42,503 bases of DNA from an uncultured Spirochaetales bacterium (GTDB taxonomy: Bacteria; Spirochaetota; Spirochaetia; Sphaerochaetales; Sphaerochaetaceae), in the NCBI GenBank assembly GCA_949287505.1, contig CASEGX010000077.1, forward strand, positions 1-42,503, given 5' to 3'. The position numbers and the translations under genes were made by a program. How positions within the stretch are numbered: position 1 is the first letter of the stretch; each line of letters starts with the position of its first letter. Under the pieces are notes generated by a model that saw only the letters and a list, made by a program, of their open reading frames with translations, searched no databases and was not told where the DNA came from. This document shows, piece by piece, positions 25,115-33,579 of this stretch.

Positions 25115-25665
25115 CAAGGTATATAAAGACGGCTGTCATACTCTTTCTCATCTCCGCTATCTGCACCGCTCTCTGTGCGCTTGTTAATGAAGTCACGGCG
25201 CCTCGCATTGCAGACAATGTCGAGAAGGAGAGGATCGCGGCGCTTGAAGATGTTGCTGCCGGTCTTTCAATAGGTGAGGAGACTGCAGTCGGTGATGGTA
25301 CCGTGAATTACTACATACCGCTTTCCGATGATGACGGCACTGCCGGATACATCGTGGAGCTCAGCTCCTCCGGATATGGCGGAGCAATGACAATCATTGC
25401 CTCCTATGATACTGAGGGAGCTGTGATGGAAGCCAAGATGATGGCTAATTCAGAGACTCCAGGACTGGGAAAGAAGGCAGAGGAAGGCTGGTATATGGAG
25501 ATGTTCAAGGGCCTTGGCTCTGCTTCTCCGCTCCCTGCTTCTAAATCCGATCTGAGCGCAGAGGACAATGCTGCCGTTTCCGGTGCATCCATCACATTCG
25601 GAGGAGTGTCATCCGCTCTTATCGCAGGCTCTGAATTCGTCAAGGGGCTTGGAGGTGCTGTATGA
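25111..25665 (+). CDS. rnfG: Rnf complex subunit RnfG
   Basis: Membrane-anchored periplasmic flavoprotein subunit, 184 residues with one N-terminal membrane segment (TAVILFLISAICTALCAL). The FMN-binding domain contains GYGGAMTIIAS and SETPGLG, typical of the family. The flavinylation motif is unusual: it reads AAVSGASIT around residues 154-162, with S160 where Thr is normal and Ala in place of the usual Asp. It overlaps both neighbours. Confidence 0.93.
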   Translation: MTRYIKTAVILFLISAICTALCALVNEVTAPRIADNVEKERIAALEDVAAGLSIGEETAVGDGTVNYYIPLSDDDGTAGYIVELSSSGYGGAMTIIASYDTEGAVMEAKMMANSETPGLGKKAEEGWYMEMFKGLGSASPLPASKSDLSAEDNAAVSGASITFGGVSSALIAGSEFVKGLGGAV

Positions 25666-26294
25666 GTCATATCAAAGAACTTACCAAGGGTATTTTCAAG
25701 GAAAACCCGACTTTCATAATCATGCTCGGAATGTGTCCGACCCTGGGCGTATCAACACAGGTGTCGAACGCGATCGGAATGGGGGCAAGCGTCATTTTCG
25801 TCCTCACATGCTCGAATATCTTCATCTCGCTTCTGAGAAAGATCATACCTGACTCCGTGAGAATACCGTGCTATATCGTCATCATCGCTTCATTCGTCAC
25901 AATCGTCGAGATGGTGCTCCATGCATTTGTTCCATCGGTCTATGAGGCTTTGGGTGTGTATCTCCCTCTCATCGTCGTTAACTGTATCATTCTTGGAAGA
26001 GCCGAGGCATTTGCGGGAAAGAACGGTGTGCTTGACAGCGCGCTGGATGGAATCGGAATGGGAATAGGCTTCACGCTCTCCCTTTCTCTGATTGCTCTCA
26101 TAAGAGAGGTTTTCGGCGCTGGCACGATTACTCTGTTCCCTGTCGGATCCTTCAGCGGTGTCATCACCATCCCCGGTCTTTCTGAGTCTCCTGTGCGTGT
26201 CCTCACGCTTGCAGCTGGAGCACTTCTCCTGATGGGCTACCTCAAGGCATTCTTCCAGTGGAAGACGGCACACTCCAAGGGAGGCAAGGCATGA
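25662..26294 (+). CDS. rnfE: Rnf complex subunit RnfE
   Basis: Integral membrane subunit, 210 residues. It opens LTKGIFKENPTFIIMLGMCPTLGV in RnfE/NqrD style (here split by the motif ENPTF) and has about six hydrophobic segments, with the family stretch YLPLIVVNCIILGRAEAFA. It pairs structurally with RnfA in the membrane. ATGA overlaps join it to rnfG and rnfA. Confidence 0.95.
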   Translation: MSHIKELTKGIFKENPTFIIMLGMCPTLGVSTQVSNAIGMGASVIFVLTCSNIFISLLRKIIPDSVRIPCYIVIIASFVTIVEMVLHAFVPSVYEALGVYLPLIVVNCIILGRAEAFAGKNGVLDSALDGIGMGIGFTLSLSLIALIREVFGAGTITLFPVGSFSGVITIPGLSESPVRVLTLAAGALLLMGYLKAFFQWKTAHSKGGKA

Positions 26295-26884
26295 GCTATA
26301 TCGGAATCGTAATAACATATGTTTTCATACAGAACTTCATCCTTGTGCAGTTCATGGGTCTCTGTCCGTTCATCGGAGTCTCGAAGAACAGCGAGAGCGC
26401 GATTGGTATGGGCGTTGCTGTAACCTTCGTCACAGCCATAACATCCGTCGTATGCTGGGGTGTAAGCCATCTTTTCCTCATTCCGTTCGGACTTGAGTAT
26501 CTTCAGACCATTGCATACATTCTCGTCATTGCCGCTCTTGTACAGCTTGTCGAAATGATTATCAGGAAAATGAGTCCAGGTCTTTATCAGGCGCTTGGAA
26601 TCTATCTTCCGCTGATCACCACAAACTGCGCAGTCCTTGGTATCGCCGTCATAAATGCTGATAATGGCTACAACCTTCTTGAGAGCTTCATAGCAGGTCT
26701 CTCCGCAGGTCTCGGATTTACCATGGCCATCGTGCTGATGAGCAACATCCGTGAGAAACTCGATATGACTCCTGTCCGCAAGGTTTTCCGCGGGGTTCCG
26801 ATCGCATTCATTTCCGCAGGTCTCATGGCGCTTGCGTTCATGATGTTCGACCAGAGCCTGCTCAGCAATCTGCATCTGGTGTAA
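26291..26884 (+). CDS. rnfA: Rnf complex subunit RnfA
   Basis: Integral membrane subunit, 197 residues, homologous to RnfE with inverted topology. It begins MSYIGIVITYVFIQNFILVQ, then FMGLCPFIGVSK and YLPLITTNCAVLGIAV, both characteristic. The ATG at 26291 overlaps the rnfE stop; a longer reading from 26258 is rejected. Confidence 0.95.
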   Translation: MSYIGIVITYVFIQNFILVQFMGLCPFIGVSKNSESAIGMGVAVTFVTAITSVVCWGVSHLFLIPFGLEYLQTIAYILVIAALVQLVEMIIRKMSPGLYQALGIYLPLITTNCAVLGIAVINADNGYNLLESFIAGLSAGLGFTMAIVLMSNIREKLDMTPVRKVFRGVPIAFISAGLMALAFMMFDQSLLSNLHLV

Positions 26885-26894
26885 GGAGGGAAGG

Positions 26895-27689
26895 ATGAGT
26901 GTTGTAATTGCGTTTCTTATAGTAGGAATCCTCGGTCTCGTCCTTGGCTTCGGGCTGGCTGTTGCAGATAAGAAGCTTGCTGTTGAGAAAGACGAGAAGC
27001 TTGAAGAGCTGGAAGCATCAATGCCTGGTGCGAACTGCGGGGGCTGTGGTTACGCCGGATGCCAGGCATATGCGGAGGCTGTATACAGCGGGAAAGCTCC
27101 TGCGGGACTCTGCTCTCCGGGAGGGGAAGAGCTTGCCAGAAAGATGGGAGAGATACTCGGTATCAAGGTAGAGATGAAGGAGAAGATGGTTGCATTTGTC
27201 TTCTGCCGCGGCGGGGAAGGTGTGACGAAGACTGATTATCAGTACAAAGGTCTTCAGGACTGCAATGCCGCTTCGCTGCTGCAGGGTGGTCCTGTAGGGT
27301 GCAAGGAAGGATGTCTTCATCTCGGCTCATGCATCTCCGTCTGTCCTGTCGGAGCTATATCAAAGGATGAGAAGGGCAATATCGTGGTGGACAAGGAGAA
27401 GTGCATCGGATGCGGCAAATGCACGACAGTCTGTCCGAACAATGTCATAAAGCTTGTTCCGTATTCTCTGGAGTGGATATGTGCCTGCAACAACCATGAA
27501 CCCGGTGGCAAGGTGCGCAAGACTTGTCAGGTTGGGTGCATAGGCTGTAAGATGTGCGAAACAAAAATCGAAGGCAGTCCTTTCTCTGTTCAGTCATTCC
27601 TTTCATCAAATGACTGGGAAAAGGACCAGAGCAAGGCTGAGAGTGCTGCTGAGATATGCCCTCAGAAATGCATCATAAGAAGGAGCTAG
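26895..27689 (+). CDS. rnfB: Rnf complex subunit RnfB
   Basis: Ferredoxin-interacting Fe-S subunit, 264 residues. It has an N-terminal membrane anchor (about residues 3-22), then the cluster motif ANCGGCGYAGCQAYAEAV, and ferredoxin-type clusters CLHLGSCISVCP and CIGCGKCTTVCP. Two further Cys-rich groups (CACNNHEPGGK, then CIGCKMCE) follow. Gene order C-D-G-E-A-B is that of anaerobe Rnf operons. GGAGGG precedes the ATG. Confidence 0.96.
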   Translation: MSVVIAFLIVGILGLVLGFGLAVADKKLAVEKDEKLEELEASMPGANCGGCGYAGCQAYAEAVYSGKAPAGLCSPGGEELARKMGEILGIKVEMKEKMVAFVFCRGGEGVTKTDYQYKGLQDCNAASLLQGGPVGCKEGCLHLGSCISVCPVGAISKDEKGNIVVDKEKCIGCGKCTTVCPNNVIKLVPYSLEWICACNNHEPGGKVRKTCQVGCIGCKMCETKIEGSPFSVQSFLSSNDWEKDQSKAESAAEICPQKCIIRRS

Positions 27690-27690
27690 C

Positions 27691-29499
27691 TTGAGAATCG
27701 CGCTTGGAATGTATACGGAGATTTCTTTTTCATCTCCTTCAGCTGCATATTCGAGAGTACTGACACTCATCTATAAACCAGTACTTTCCTATATGTACAA
27801 TAATCCAGGTGCGAAGCTTTCGCTTTATCAGAGTGCTGCCATGGTGAAATACATGGCGGCAACATGTCCTGAAGTGAACATGCTTGTATCCCTTCTCTCA
27901 AAACGCGGGGACCTTGAGCTTGTCACAGGACCTTACAGCCAGGCAATCCTTTCTCTCAATCCTCCAAAGGACAGGTCGCTGCAGATTGAGAAGATGACCA
28001 CCCTGATACGCCGCTATTATGGTGTAAGGGCTTCAAGCTGCTTCTTCTATGGTCAGATATGGGCACCATCATTCATACATAGCCTGCGCAATACCGGAAT
28101 ATCCAGTGTCGTTATCTCCTCGTATAAGGCCACGAGCCGTGAACTCGTGGATACAAGTTCCTTCACGATGAATGAACTCGGGAAAAAGGTCGGTGTCAAG
28201 GTGATATCCGACAGATGTTCACAGCTTATATCGAGATACGCGCAGTCAGAGATCTCTTTCTCTGAGCTCAGGAGCAGCATGTCCTCGTTCCTGAATTCAG
28301 AAGGAGAGGATGAAGTCCTGTTCATCAATATCGATCAGCTTCTTGAAGGCTCAGCCAGAGCCGGTGACGATGACAGGCTCTCTTCCTTGATCTCTGGCCT
28401 TCTTGCAGAGCTTGGAACGAGCGGAATCCTTCTTTCTTCTGTATCCGTAGATAAGCCCGGATACCTGGACAGTGGATGGTATGGCCGCGATGCCTATGCG
28501 CAGGGCCTGCATTCATTCAATGATATCTTCATCCGCAATGCAAATTTCCGCTATCTCCTGAACAGGTATATATCACTGTCTGATACGGTGTCACAGTTCA
28601 AGAAAGACAAAGCTGTCAGGCGCGATGCGGAAGCTGAGCTTTTTCATATATCCGTCGGACCGCTTTTCATCCATGATGCACAGTGCACTCCGATGAGGCT
28701 GCAGGAACGACGCCTTTTCTGGAAAGCCATAATAGAGTGTGAACGCTTCATAAGCGACTCCGATTCCCTGGCACTCAGGAATGAGTATGACTTGGAGGAA
28801 ATCGGTGAGAATGACTACATTGCACGGAACAAGGTTTTCACTGCAGTCTTTTCCCCAAAGGGTGGAGCTGTCGCAGAACTCTGCTACAAGCCTCTTGCCA
28901 TAAACATACTCGACACACGTGTTCCCTTTGACAAGTCCTTTTCTCATGTGGAAATGTTCAAATCCTTCTCTGACAAGCTGATTATCGATGGAAAGGAATA
29001 TGATCTTTCGGGTGAGATGTTTGACAGCTCTGTCATTTCCAGGACAAGAGGGGAGTACCAGTTCACATATACATGTGAGCGCTTCACGATTGTCAAACAC
29101 TTCAAGCTGAGATTGCAGACACTTGTCATGGAGACAGCCATAATCTCTGATCAGATGCTTTCCGGAATATATGAGATTTCAGTAGGAATGTCCCTTCATG
29201 ATATGGTTCTCGGCTCATTCGATCAGAGAAAGCAGATGATGCTTGGAAGCCTTGATGATGTCAGAACCGTTAAGTATACTGAAACGCAGTCGAGCCTGAC
29301 TGTCTCTTTCTCATCAACGGAGTCCTTCAGCGTCTCTGAAGAGCGTGTCAGACAGACTCAGAATACATCAATCGGCATAGAGTCGTTCGAGCTTTATTCG
29401 AAGCTTGCATTCCACTTCCCTCTGAATCAGAAAGCAGGAGAAGCGAAAAACTGCAGGTTCATAATGAGGGCCAGCGACAGCCGGAAGGATAGGGATTAA
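27691..29499 (+). CDS. GH57 4-alpha-glucanotransferase-like protein, probably catalytically inactive
   Basis: The 602-residue protein resembles the GH57 4-alpha-glucanotransferases in layout: a GH57 barrel at about 1-300, and a C-terminal domain from about 370 resembling DUF1926 (NEYDLEEIGEND, then FSPKGGAVAELCYKPLAINI and LDTRVPFD). By eye, the family motif with the nucleophile Glu (pattern TERVWxP) aligns to YGQIWAPSF here, placing G121 at the Glu. The acid/base Asp region aligns to FINIDQLLEG, with N213 or I214 there. The start is TTG after AAGGAG, two bases after rnfB. The role is unknown; it may bind glucan or have another activity. Confidence 0.75.
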   Translation: MRIALGMYTEISFSSPSAAYSRVLTLIYKPVLSYMYNNPGAKLSLYQSAAMVKYMAATCPEVNMLVSLLSKRGDLELVTGPYSQAILSLNPPKDRSLQIEKMTTLIRRYYGVRASSCFFYGQIWAPSFIHSLRNTGISSVVISSYKATSRELVDTSSFTMNELGKKVGVKVISDRCSQLISRYAQSEISFSELRSSMSSFLNSEGEDEVLFINIDQLLEGSARAGDDDRLSSLISGLLAELGTSGILLSSVSVDKPGYLDSGWYGRDAYAQGLHSFNDIFIRNANFRYLLNRYISLSDTVSQFKKDKAVRRDAEAELFHISVGPLFIHDAQCTPMRLQERRLFWKAIIECERFISDSDSLALRNEYDLEEIGENDYIARNKVFTAVFSPKGGAVAELCYKPLAINILDTRVPFDKSFSHVEMFKSFSDKLIIDGKEYDLSGEMFDSSVISRTRGEYQFTYTCERFTIVKHFKLRLQTLVMETAIISDQMLSGIYEISVGMSLHDMVLGSFDQRKQMMLGSLDDVRTVKYTETQSSLTVSFSSTESFSVSEERVRQTQNTSIGIESFELYSKLAFHFPLNQKAGEAKNCRFIMRASDSRKDRD

Positions 29500-30598
29500 A
29501 TGTTCATAGAAAACCGCTCAAAGTTCGAGGATATCAAAGAAGAAGCCTATACTGTATGGAGGCGTCTTTGAAGAGGCCGGGACTGAAGATAAGATAAAGA
29601 AAATAGAAGAGGAAACAGCCCGTCCTGATTTCTGGAATGATTCAGAGAAGGCTGAGAAGACATTTCAGGAACTCAACACCTTAAAAGACAGCTACTATCC
29701 CTGGAATGAGCTTATTGAGGAAATCAATGAGACAGAGGAGCTCATGGAGCTTTATCAGGGAGAGGATGATGAGGATCTGAGGGCAGAGCTGGAAGGACAG
29801 ATCGAGAAGCTTGATGAGAAATTCAAGCCGCTCCGTCTCAAGACACTTCTTGACGGAAAGAATGATAAGAACAATGTCTTTCTTACCGTCCATTCAGGAG
29901 CTGGCGGAAACGAGGCTTCAGACTGGACTCAGATGCTCATGAGAATGTATACACGCTGGGCTGAACGCCATGGATTCAAGTGTGAGGTTCTCGATATGCA
30001 GGAGGATGAGGGCGGAGTAAAGAGCGTCTCGCTGAAGATATCAGGGCCATATGCCTTTGGATACCTGAAGGGAGAGGCTGGTGTGCATCGTCTTGTCCGT
30101 ATCTCCCCATTTGATGCGGCAAAGCGCCGTCATACTTCATTTGCCTCCGTATATGCAACACCGGAGGTTGATGATGATATCGAGATTGAGCTCAAGCCGG
30201 AGGATTACAGGCTCGATACATATCGTGCAGGAGGTGCCGGCGGCCAGCATGTCAACAAGACAGACAGTGCTGTCAGAATCACTCATTATGCTACAGGTAT
30301 TGTTGTCCAGTGCCAGAATGAGAGAAGCCAGTACATGAACAAGGATGTGGCATTCAAGATGCTCCGTTCCCGCCTCTATGAGTATTATCAGAAGAAGAGG
30401 GAGGAGGAGCACCAGAAGGATGCCATCGCTAAGAAGGATATCTCCTGGGGCAACCAGATAAGAAGCTATGTTTTCCAGCCGTATACGCTTGTAAAAGATC
30501 ATCGTACGGGATGCCAGACAGGTAATATCAGTGCTGTTATGGATGGCGGGATTGATGACTTTATTGAAAGCTACCTCCATTTCCAGAAGGAAGCTTAG
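29500..30598 (+). CDS. prfB: peptide chain release factor 2, with programmed +1 frameshift
   Basis: Terminates translation at UGA and UAA. The gene is in two frames: codons 1-23 run from the ATG at 29500 to CTT at 29566-29568, followed by an in-frame TGA (29569-29571). A +1 slip at CTT-T resumes at GAA (29570) and continues to 30598, giving 365 residues. GGAGG at 29558-29562 lies three bases before CTT, the E. coli arrangement. RF2 hallmarks are the SPF anticodon tripeptide (VRISPFDAAK) and the GGQ motif (GAGGQHVNKTD). RF2 levels are thereby autoregulated. The ATG directly follows the preceding stop (TAAATG). Confidence 0.95.
29558..29571 (+). promoter_or_regulatory. prfB recoding signal
   Basis: Internal Shine-Dalgarno GGAGG, three-base spacer CGT, slippery CTT and TGA stop. 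The element has the same order and spacing as the E. coli prfB site. Confidence 0.92.
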
Positions 30599-31772
30599 CT
30601 TACTTCTCCTAATGCTGTTGCTGCCATGCTTTCTGGCAGCATCGCCATTCCGTACTGCAGTTGTCTGCAGTGACGGAACATATTCTGCACTCATTTCCGA
30701 TGTTCTTTCCGTCCTTTCCGGGCCAGTGACATCGGAGAGTGCGCTTTCTTCATACAGCGAGAAGCTCTTAAGAGAGGAAAAGAGAGAGAAGGATGTGGCT
30801 TTGTCAGAACTCAGGCAGAGCGAGAGCGAGGAGACTGCTTCAGAGGAAGAGGATGAAGAAGCCTGGGATGGAAGCCTTGAGATGGAAATCGTTGAAGTCT
30901 CTTTCTCCGACACAGAGCTTGACTTTCTGCATCGTGGCGATGCGGATGCCTTTTCCTACCTGATGCTAAGGGAGAATCTGGATCTTCTCATAGTCGCTGC
31001 TGTCAGCGAGGATGGCCTGATGACAGAAAGCGAGGTGTATGTGAATGGAGAAGCGGTGCATCACAGCCTTTTCATCTCATCAGATGATTCGGCTGAGTTC
31101 GATTCACTTCTCCATGCCCTGCTTCCTTTTATTAAGAGCTCTGATACTGTAGTGCTTCATATAGATGTTCCAAGCGTCGTATCGGTATCCGTTGATGGAA
31201 ATGCCGTATCGCTCATACGCTCCGTGATGGTCACTGAACGTGGAGAGCACACGATGCGTTTTACTTCACCGCTCTATGAGACGGTAGAGATGACAGTGGA
31301 TGCAGAAGATAACCTTGTAGTTTCTCCAGATCTGAGCCTTATCCCTCCATCGCTGCTGTTTGCAGCCTCGGTTCCCTACGATGCTGATATCTATTTCCAG
31401 GGACTCAGGACCGATACGCATCTTATTCAGAATGCAGATCTTCCTTTCCAGATAACCGCCATGCACCCGGGTTTCTCTCCATATCTTGTTCAGTCAAGGA
31501 TTGCCATGGACAGAATAGAACTTGAGCTTAGGCCTGCATGGATGGAGGAAAACAATATAGTGGAGAAGGCAAAGGACAGATTCTATACGAATCTGCTTTC
31601 CACTCTCATTTCATTTGGCTGTTATGTCGCCTCAGATTCTCTTTCAGGAATCTATCCCGATGGAGAGTGGGGCCCTGCCGTCACGCTCTTTGCAGGTGTT
31701 GGCTTCGTGCAGCTTGTGGAGCTTCTTGATTCAATGTTCGATTATTACCAGACCGCCCGTCTGGGTATTTAG
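30555..31772 (+). CDS. exported protein with PEGA-like region and C-terminal hydrophobic segment
   Basis: Function not recognised. The 405-residue reading has a hydrophobic signal-like segment (RKLSLLLLMLLLPCFLAAS). An acidic, coiled-coil-prone stretch follows at about residues 60-105 (many E/D/K). A beta-rich part around VPSVVSVSVDGNAV and GEHTMRFTSPLYETVEM resembles a PEGA domain, and hydrophobic stretches lie near the end. The start is uncertain: ATG 30555 or TTG 30564, both inside the end of prfB and without a good ribosome site. ftsY follows nine bases later. Confidence 0.6.
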   Translation: MTLLKATSISRRKLSLLLLMLLLPCFLAASPFRTAVVCSDGTYSALISDVLSVLSGPVTSESALSSYSEKLLREEKREKDVALSELRQSESEETASEEEDEEAWDGSLEMEIVEVSFSDTELDFLHRGDADAFSYLMLRENLDLLIVAAVSEDGLMTESEVYVNGEAVHHSLFISSDDSAEFDSLLHALLPFIKSSDTVVLHIDVPSVVSVSVDGNAVSLIRSVMVTERGEHTMRFTSPLYETVEMTVDAEDNLVVSPDLSLIPPSLLFAASVPYDADIYFQGLRTDTHLIQNADLPFQITAMHPGFSPYLVQSRIAMDRIELELRPAWMEENNIVEKAKDRFYTNLLSTLISFGCYVASDSLSGIYPDGEWGPAVTLFAGVGFVQLVELLDSMFDYYQTARLGI

Positions 31773-31780
31773 GAGGAAAA

Positions 31781-32656
31781 ATGTTCTTCAGGAAATTCGC
31801 TGAGAAATTAAAGGACCTTTTTACAGGCAGAAAAATAGATGAGGCATTCTTCGAGGAGCTTGAGGATACGCTGATTGAAGGAGATCTCGGAGCAAAGCTC
31901 ACGGATGAGATTGTCACAGAACTCAGGGAGACTGCGAAGAAGGAGAAGATCACCGATGCATCTGAACTGCAGAAGAGGATGAAGGAGATCCTTTCCGGTT
32001 ACATAAATGCATATACCGAAAAGCCGGAGAAAGGGAAACTCAATGTCTATATGATCCTTGGGGTCAATGGAGTGGGGAAGACTACCACAATTGCGAAGAT
32101 GGCGAAGAGGTACACAGCGGAGGGATACAAGGTGCTTCTCGCTGCTGGAGACACATTCCGTGCAGCTGCTGTCGATCAGCTGGACATACATGCAGAGAGG
32201 CTTGGAATAAGGATCGTGAAGCAGCAGATGGGTTCTGATCCCGGTGCTGTAATATACGACGCCATCAGCTCTGCAGAGGCTCATGGAGATAATCTGATAC
32301 TCGCCGATACTGCGGGAAGAATGCATAACAAAGAGAATCTGATGAAGGAGCTTCAGAAGATGGATAAGGTCATCAAGGCACGCGGTGTTGAGGAATCCTG
32401 CTACAGGAAATTCCTCGTAATCGATGCGACGACAGGCCAGAATGGAGTTTCCCAGACACTTCTCTTCAACCAGGCTGTGAAGCTTGATGGAATAATCCTG
32501 ACAAAGTACGATTCTGCTGCAAAGGGTGGTGCTCTGATACAGATCGGACGCACACTGGGCCTTCCTGTCCTCTTTGTATGCGTCGGAGAGAAGTATGATG
32601 ATATCAAACCATTTGACAAGGAAGAATTCCTGAATTCTCTGATGGGGCTTGAATGA
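31781..32656 (+). CDS. ftsY: signal recognition particle receptor FtsY
   Basis: GTPase that docks ribosome-SRP complexes at the inner membrane. The 291-residue product is essentially the NG domain: N at about 1-85, G-domain P-loop GVNGVGKTTT, then DTFRAAAVDQL, DTAGRMHNKENLM, and TKYDSAAKGGALI. It lacks the long acidic A domain of E. coli FtsY, as many short FtsY proteins do. AGGAGG precedes the ATG, and the stop overlaps the next gene by ATGA. Confidence 0.95.
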   Translation: MFFRKFAEKLKDLFTGRKIDEAFFEELEDTLIEGDLGAKLTDEIVTELRETAKKEKITDASELQKRMKEILSGYINAYTEKPEKGKLNVYMILGVNGVGKTTTIAKMAKRYTAEGYKVLLAAGDTFRAAAVDQLDIHAERLGIRIVKQQMGSDPGAVIYDAISSAEAHGDNLILADTAGRMHNKENLMKELQKMDKVIKARGVEESCYRKFLVIDATTGQNGVSQTLLFNQAVKLDGIILTKYDSAAKGGALIQIGRTLGLPVLFVCVGEKYDDIKPFDKEEFLNSLMGLE

Positions 32657-33579
32657 TAAGAAAGCTGCTTCTTCCTCTCGTTTTCATTTCCCTTCTCTCT
32701 CCTTCTTTCGGAGAGGCATTCCTTTCCAATGCACTTGGCCAGAATCTTGGCACCATACCTGCTCTGACAGGTGCGGGCTACGAAGGGGAGAGTGATGGGG
32801 CTGAGACCGTTATCTATCACGATGGCGATGTGATAAGAAGACGCACTGTCACTGATCGGGGATATATAACCGAATACGGGGATACACGGGAGACTGTGAG
32901 TCTTGGAGAAGAGGGGGAGAGGACGGAATGGAGGCTGGAGACTCCGGATGGGGAAGAGGTTCATACATACTTCTATGAAGATGGTAGGCTTTCCTCGGTT
33001 TCAGTGTCTGTGAACGGAGAGCTTCTGCGCCGCCTTGTTTACCTTGATACACCAAAGGGGTCGCTCAGTGCTATCACAGGCTCTTCCGATGCGTATATCT
33101 CCCCGTCTTTCTACCTTTATGAAGCAGACGGCAAGAGCGTGCGATTCAGCTATCATGAGAACGGTATTGTCACAAGGGAGAACCTTTCAGACAAGGCCGC
33201 GTCCTATGAGGCGGAGGAGGATGGCAGCTGGAGGGAGACATCTACGCTCTCTGACGGGAGCATAATGGAGAGACTCTATTCTCCAGATGGAAAACTTGCA
33301 GAGGAGCGTGTCGGGGAGTCTGTCACCAAGTATGAATACGATGATGGCGGAGACCTTGTTCTTGCAGTGACCGTCAACGGTGAGGAGGAGATCCGAGAGC
33401 ATTACAGTGAAGGCTCTCTTGTCCTTACCGAGATACTTTCCGGCGGTGTTATGGAAAAGGAACGCCATGTTCTTGAAAGCGGGGACATAGAGGAAATCCG
33501 CTATCGCGACGGCAAGGCAGAGTACAGCATTCTCTTCGATGGTGACGGGGTACGCGTCAAGGAGATTCACCGCCTATGA
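32653..33579 (+). CDS. exported repeat protein of the LolCDE-like operon
   Basis: Function unknown, 308 residues. It has a signal peptide (MIRKLLLPLVFISLLSPSFG), and the mature part is built of short beta-hairpin repeats with a Tyr/Gly/Asp pattern (FYEDGRLSSVSV, LYSPDGKLAEERV, YEYDDGGDLVLAV), similar in style to YD/MORN-like repeats. It overlaps ftsY and the first FtsX-like permease by ATGA at both ends, so it is probably made with the transporter. A periplasmic partner, analogous in position to a lipoprotein carrier, is possible but not shown. Confidence 0.6.
   Translation: MIRKLLLPLVFISLLSPSFGEAFLSNALGQNLGTIPALTGAGYEGESDGAETVIYHDGDVIRRRTVTDRGYITEYGDTRETVSLGEEGERTEWRLETPDGEEVHTYFYEDGRLSSVSVSVNGELLRRLVYLDTPKGSLSAITGSSDAYISPSFYLYEADGKSVRFSYHENGIVTRENLSDKAASYEAEEDGSWRETSTLSDGSIMERLYSPDGKLAEERVGESVTKYEYDDGGDLVLAVTVNGEEEIREHYSEGSLVLTEILSGGVMEKERHVLESGDIEEIRYRDGKAEYSILFDGDGVRVKEIHRL

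Noticed and set aside
29500..29743. prfB as a broken pseudogene or with a start at 29744
   Set aside because: The in-frame TGA sits in a textbook RF2 recoding site, and the downstream frame continues RF2 sequence.
30137..30913. 258-residue minus-strand frame across the prfB end
   Set aside because: Serine-rich mirror of the prfB and downstream gene coding; no family signal.
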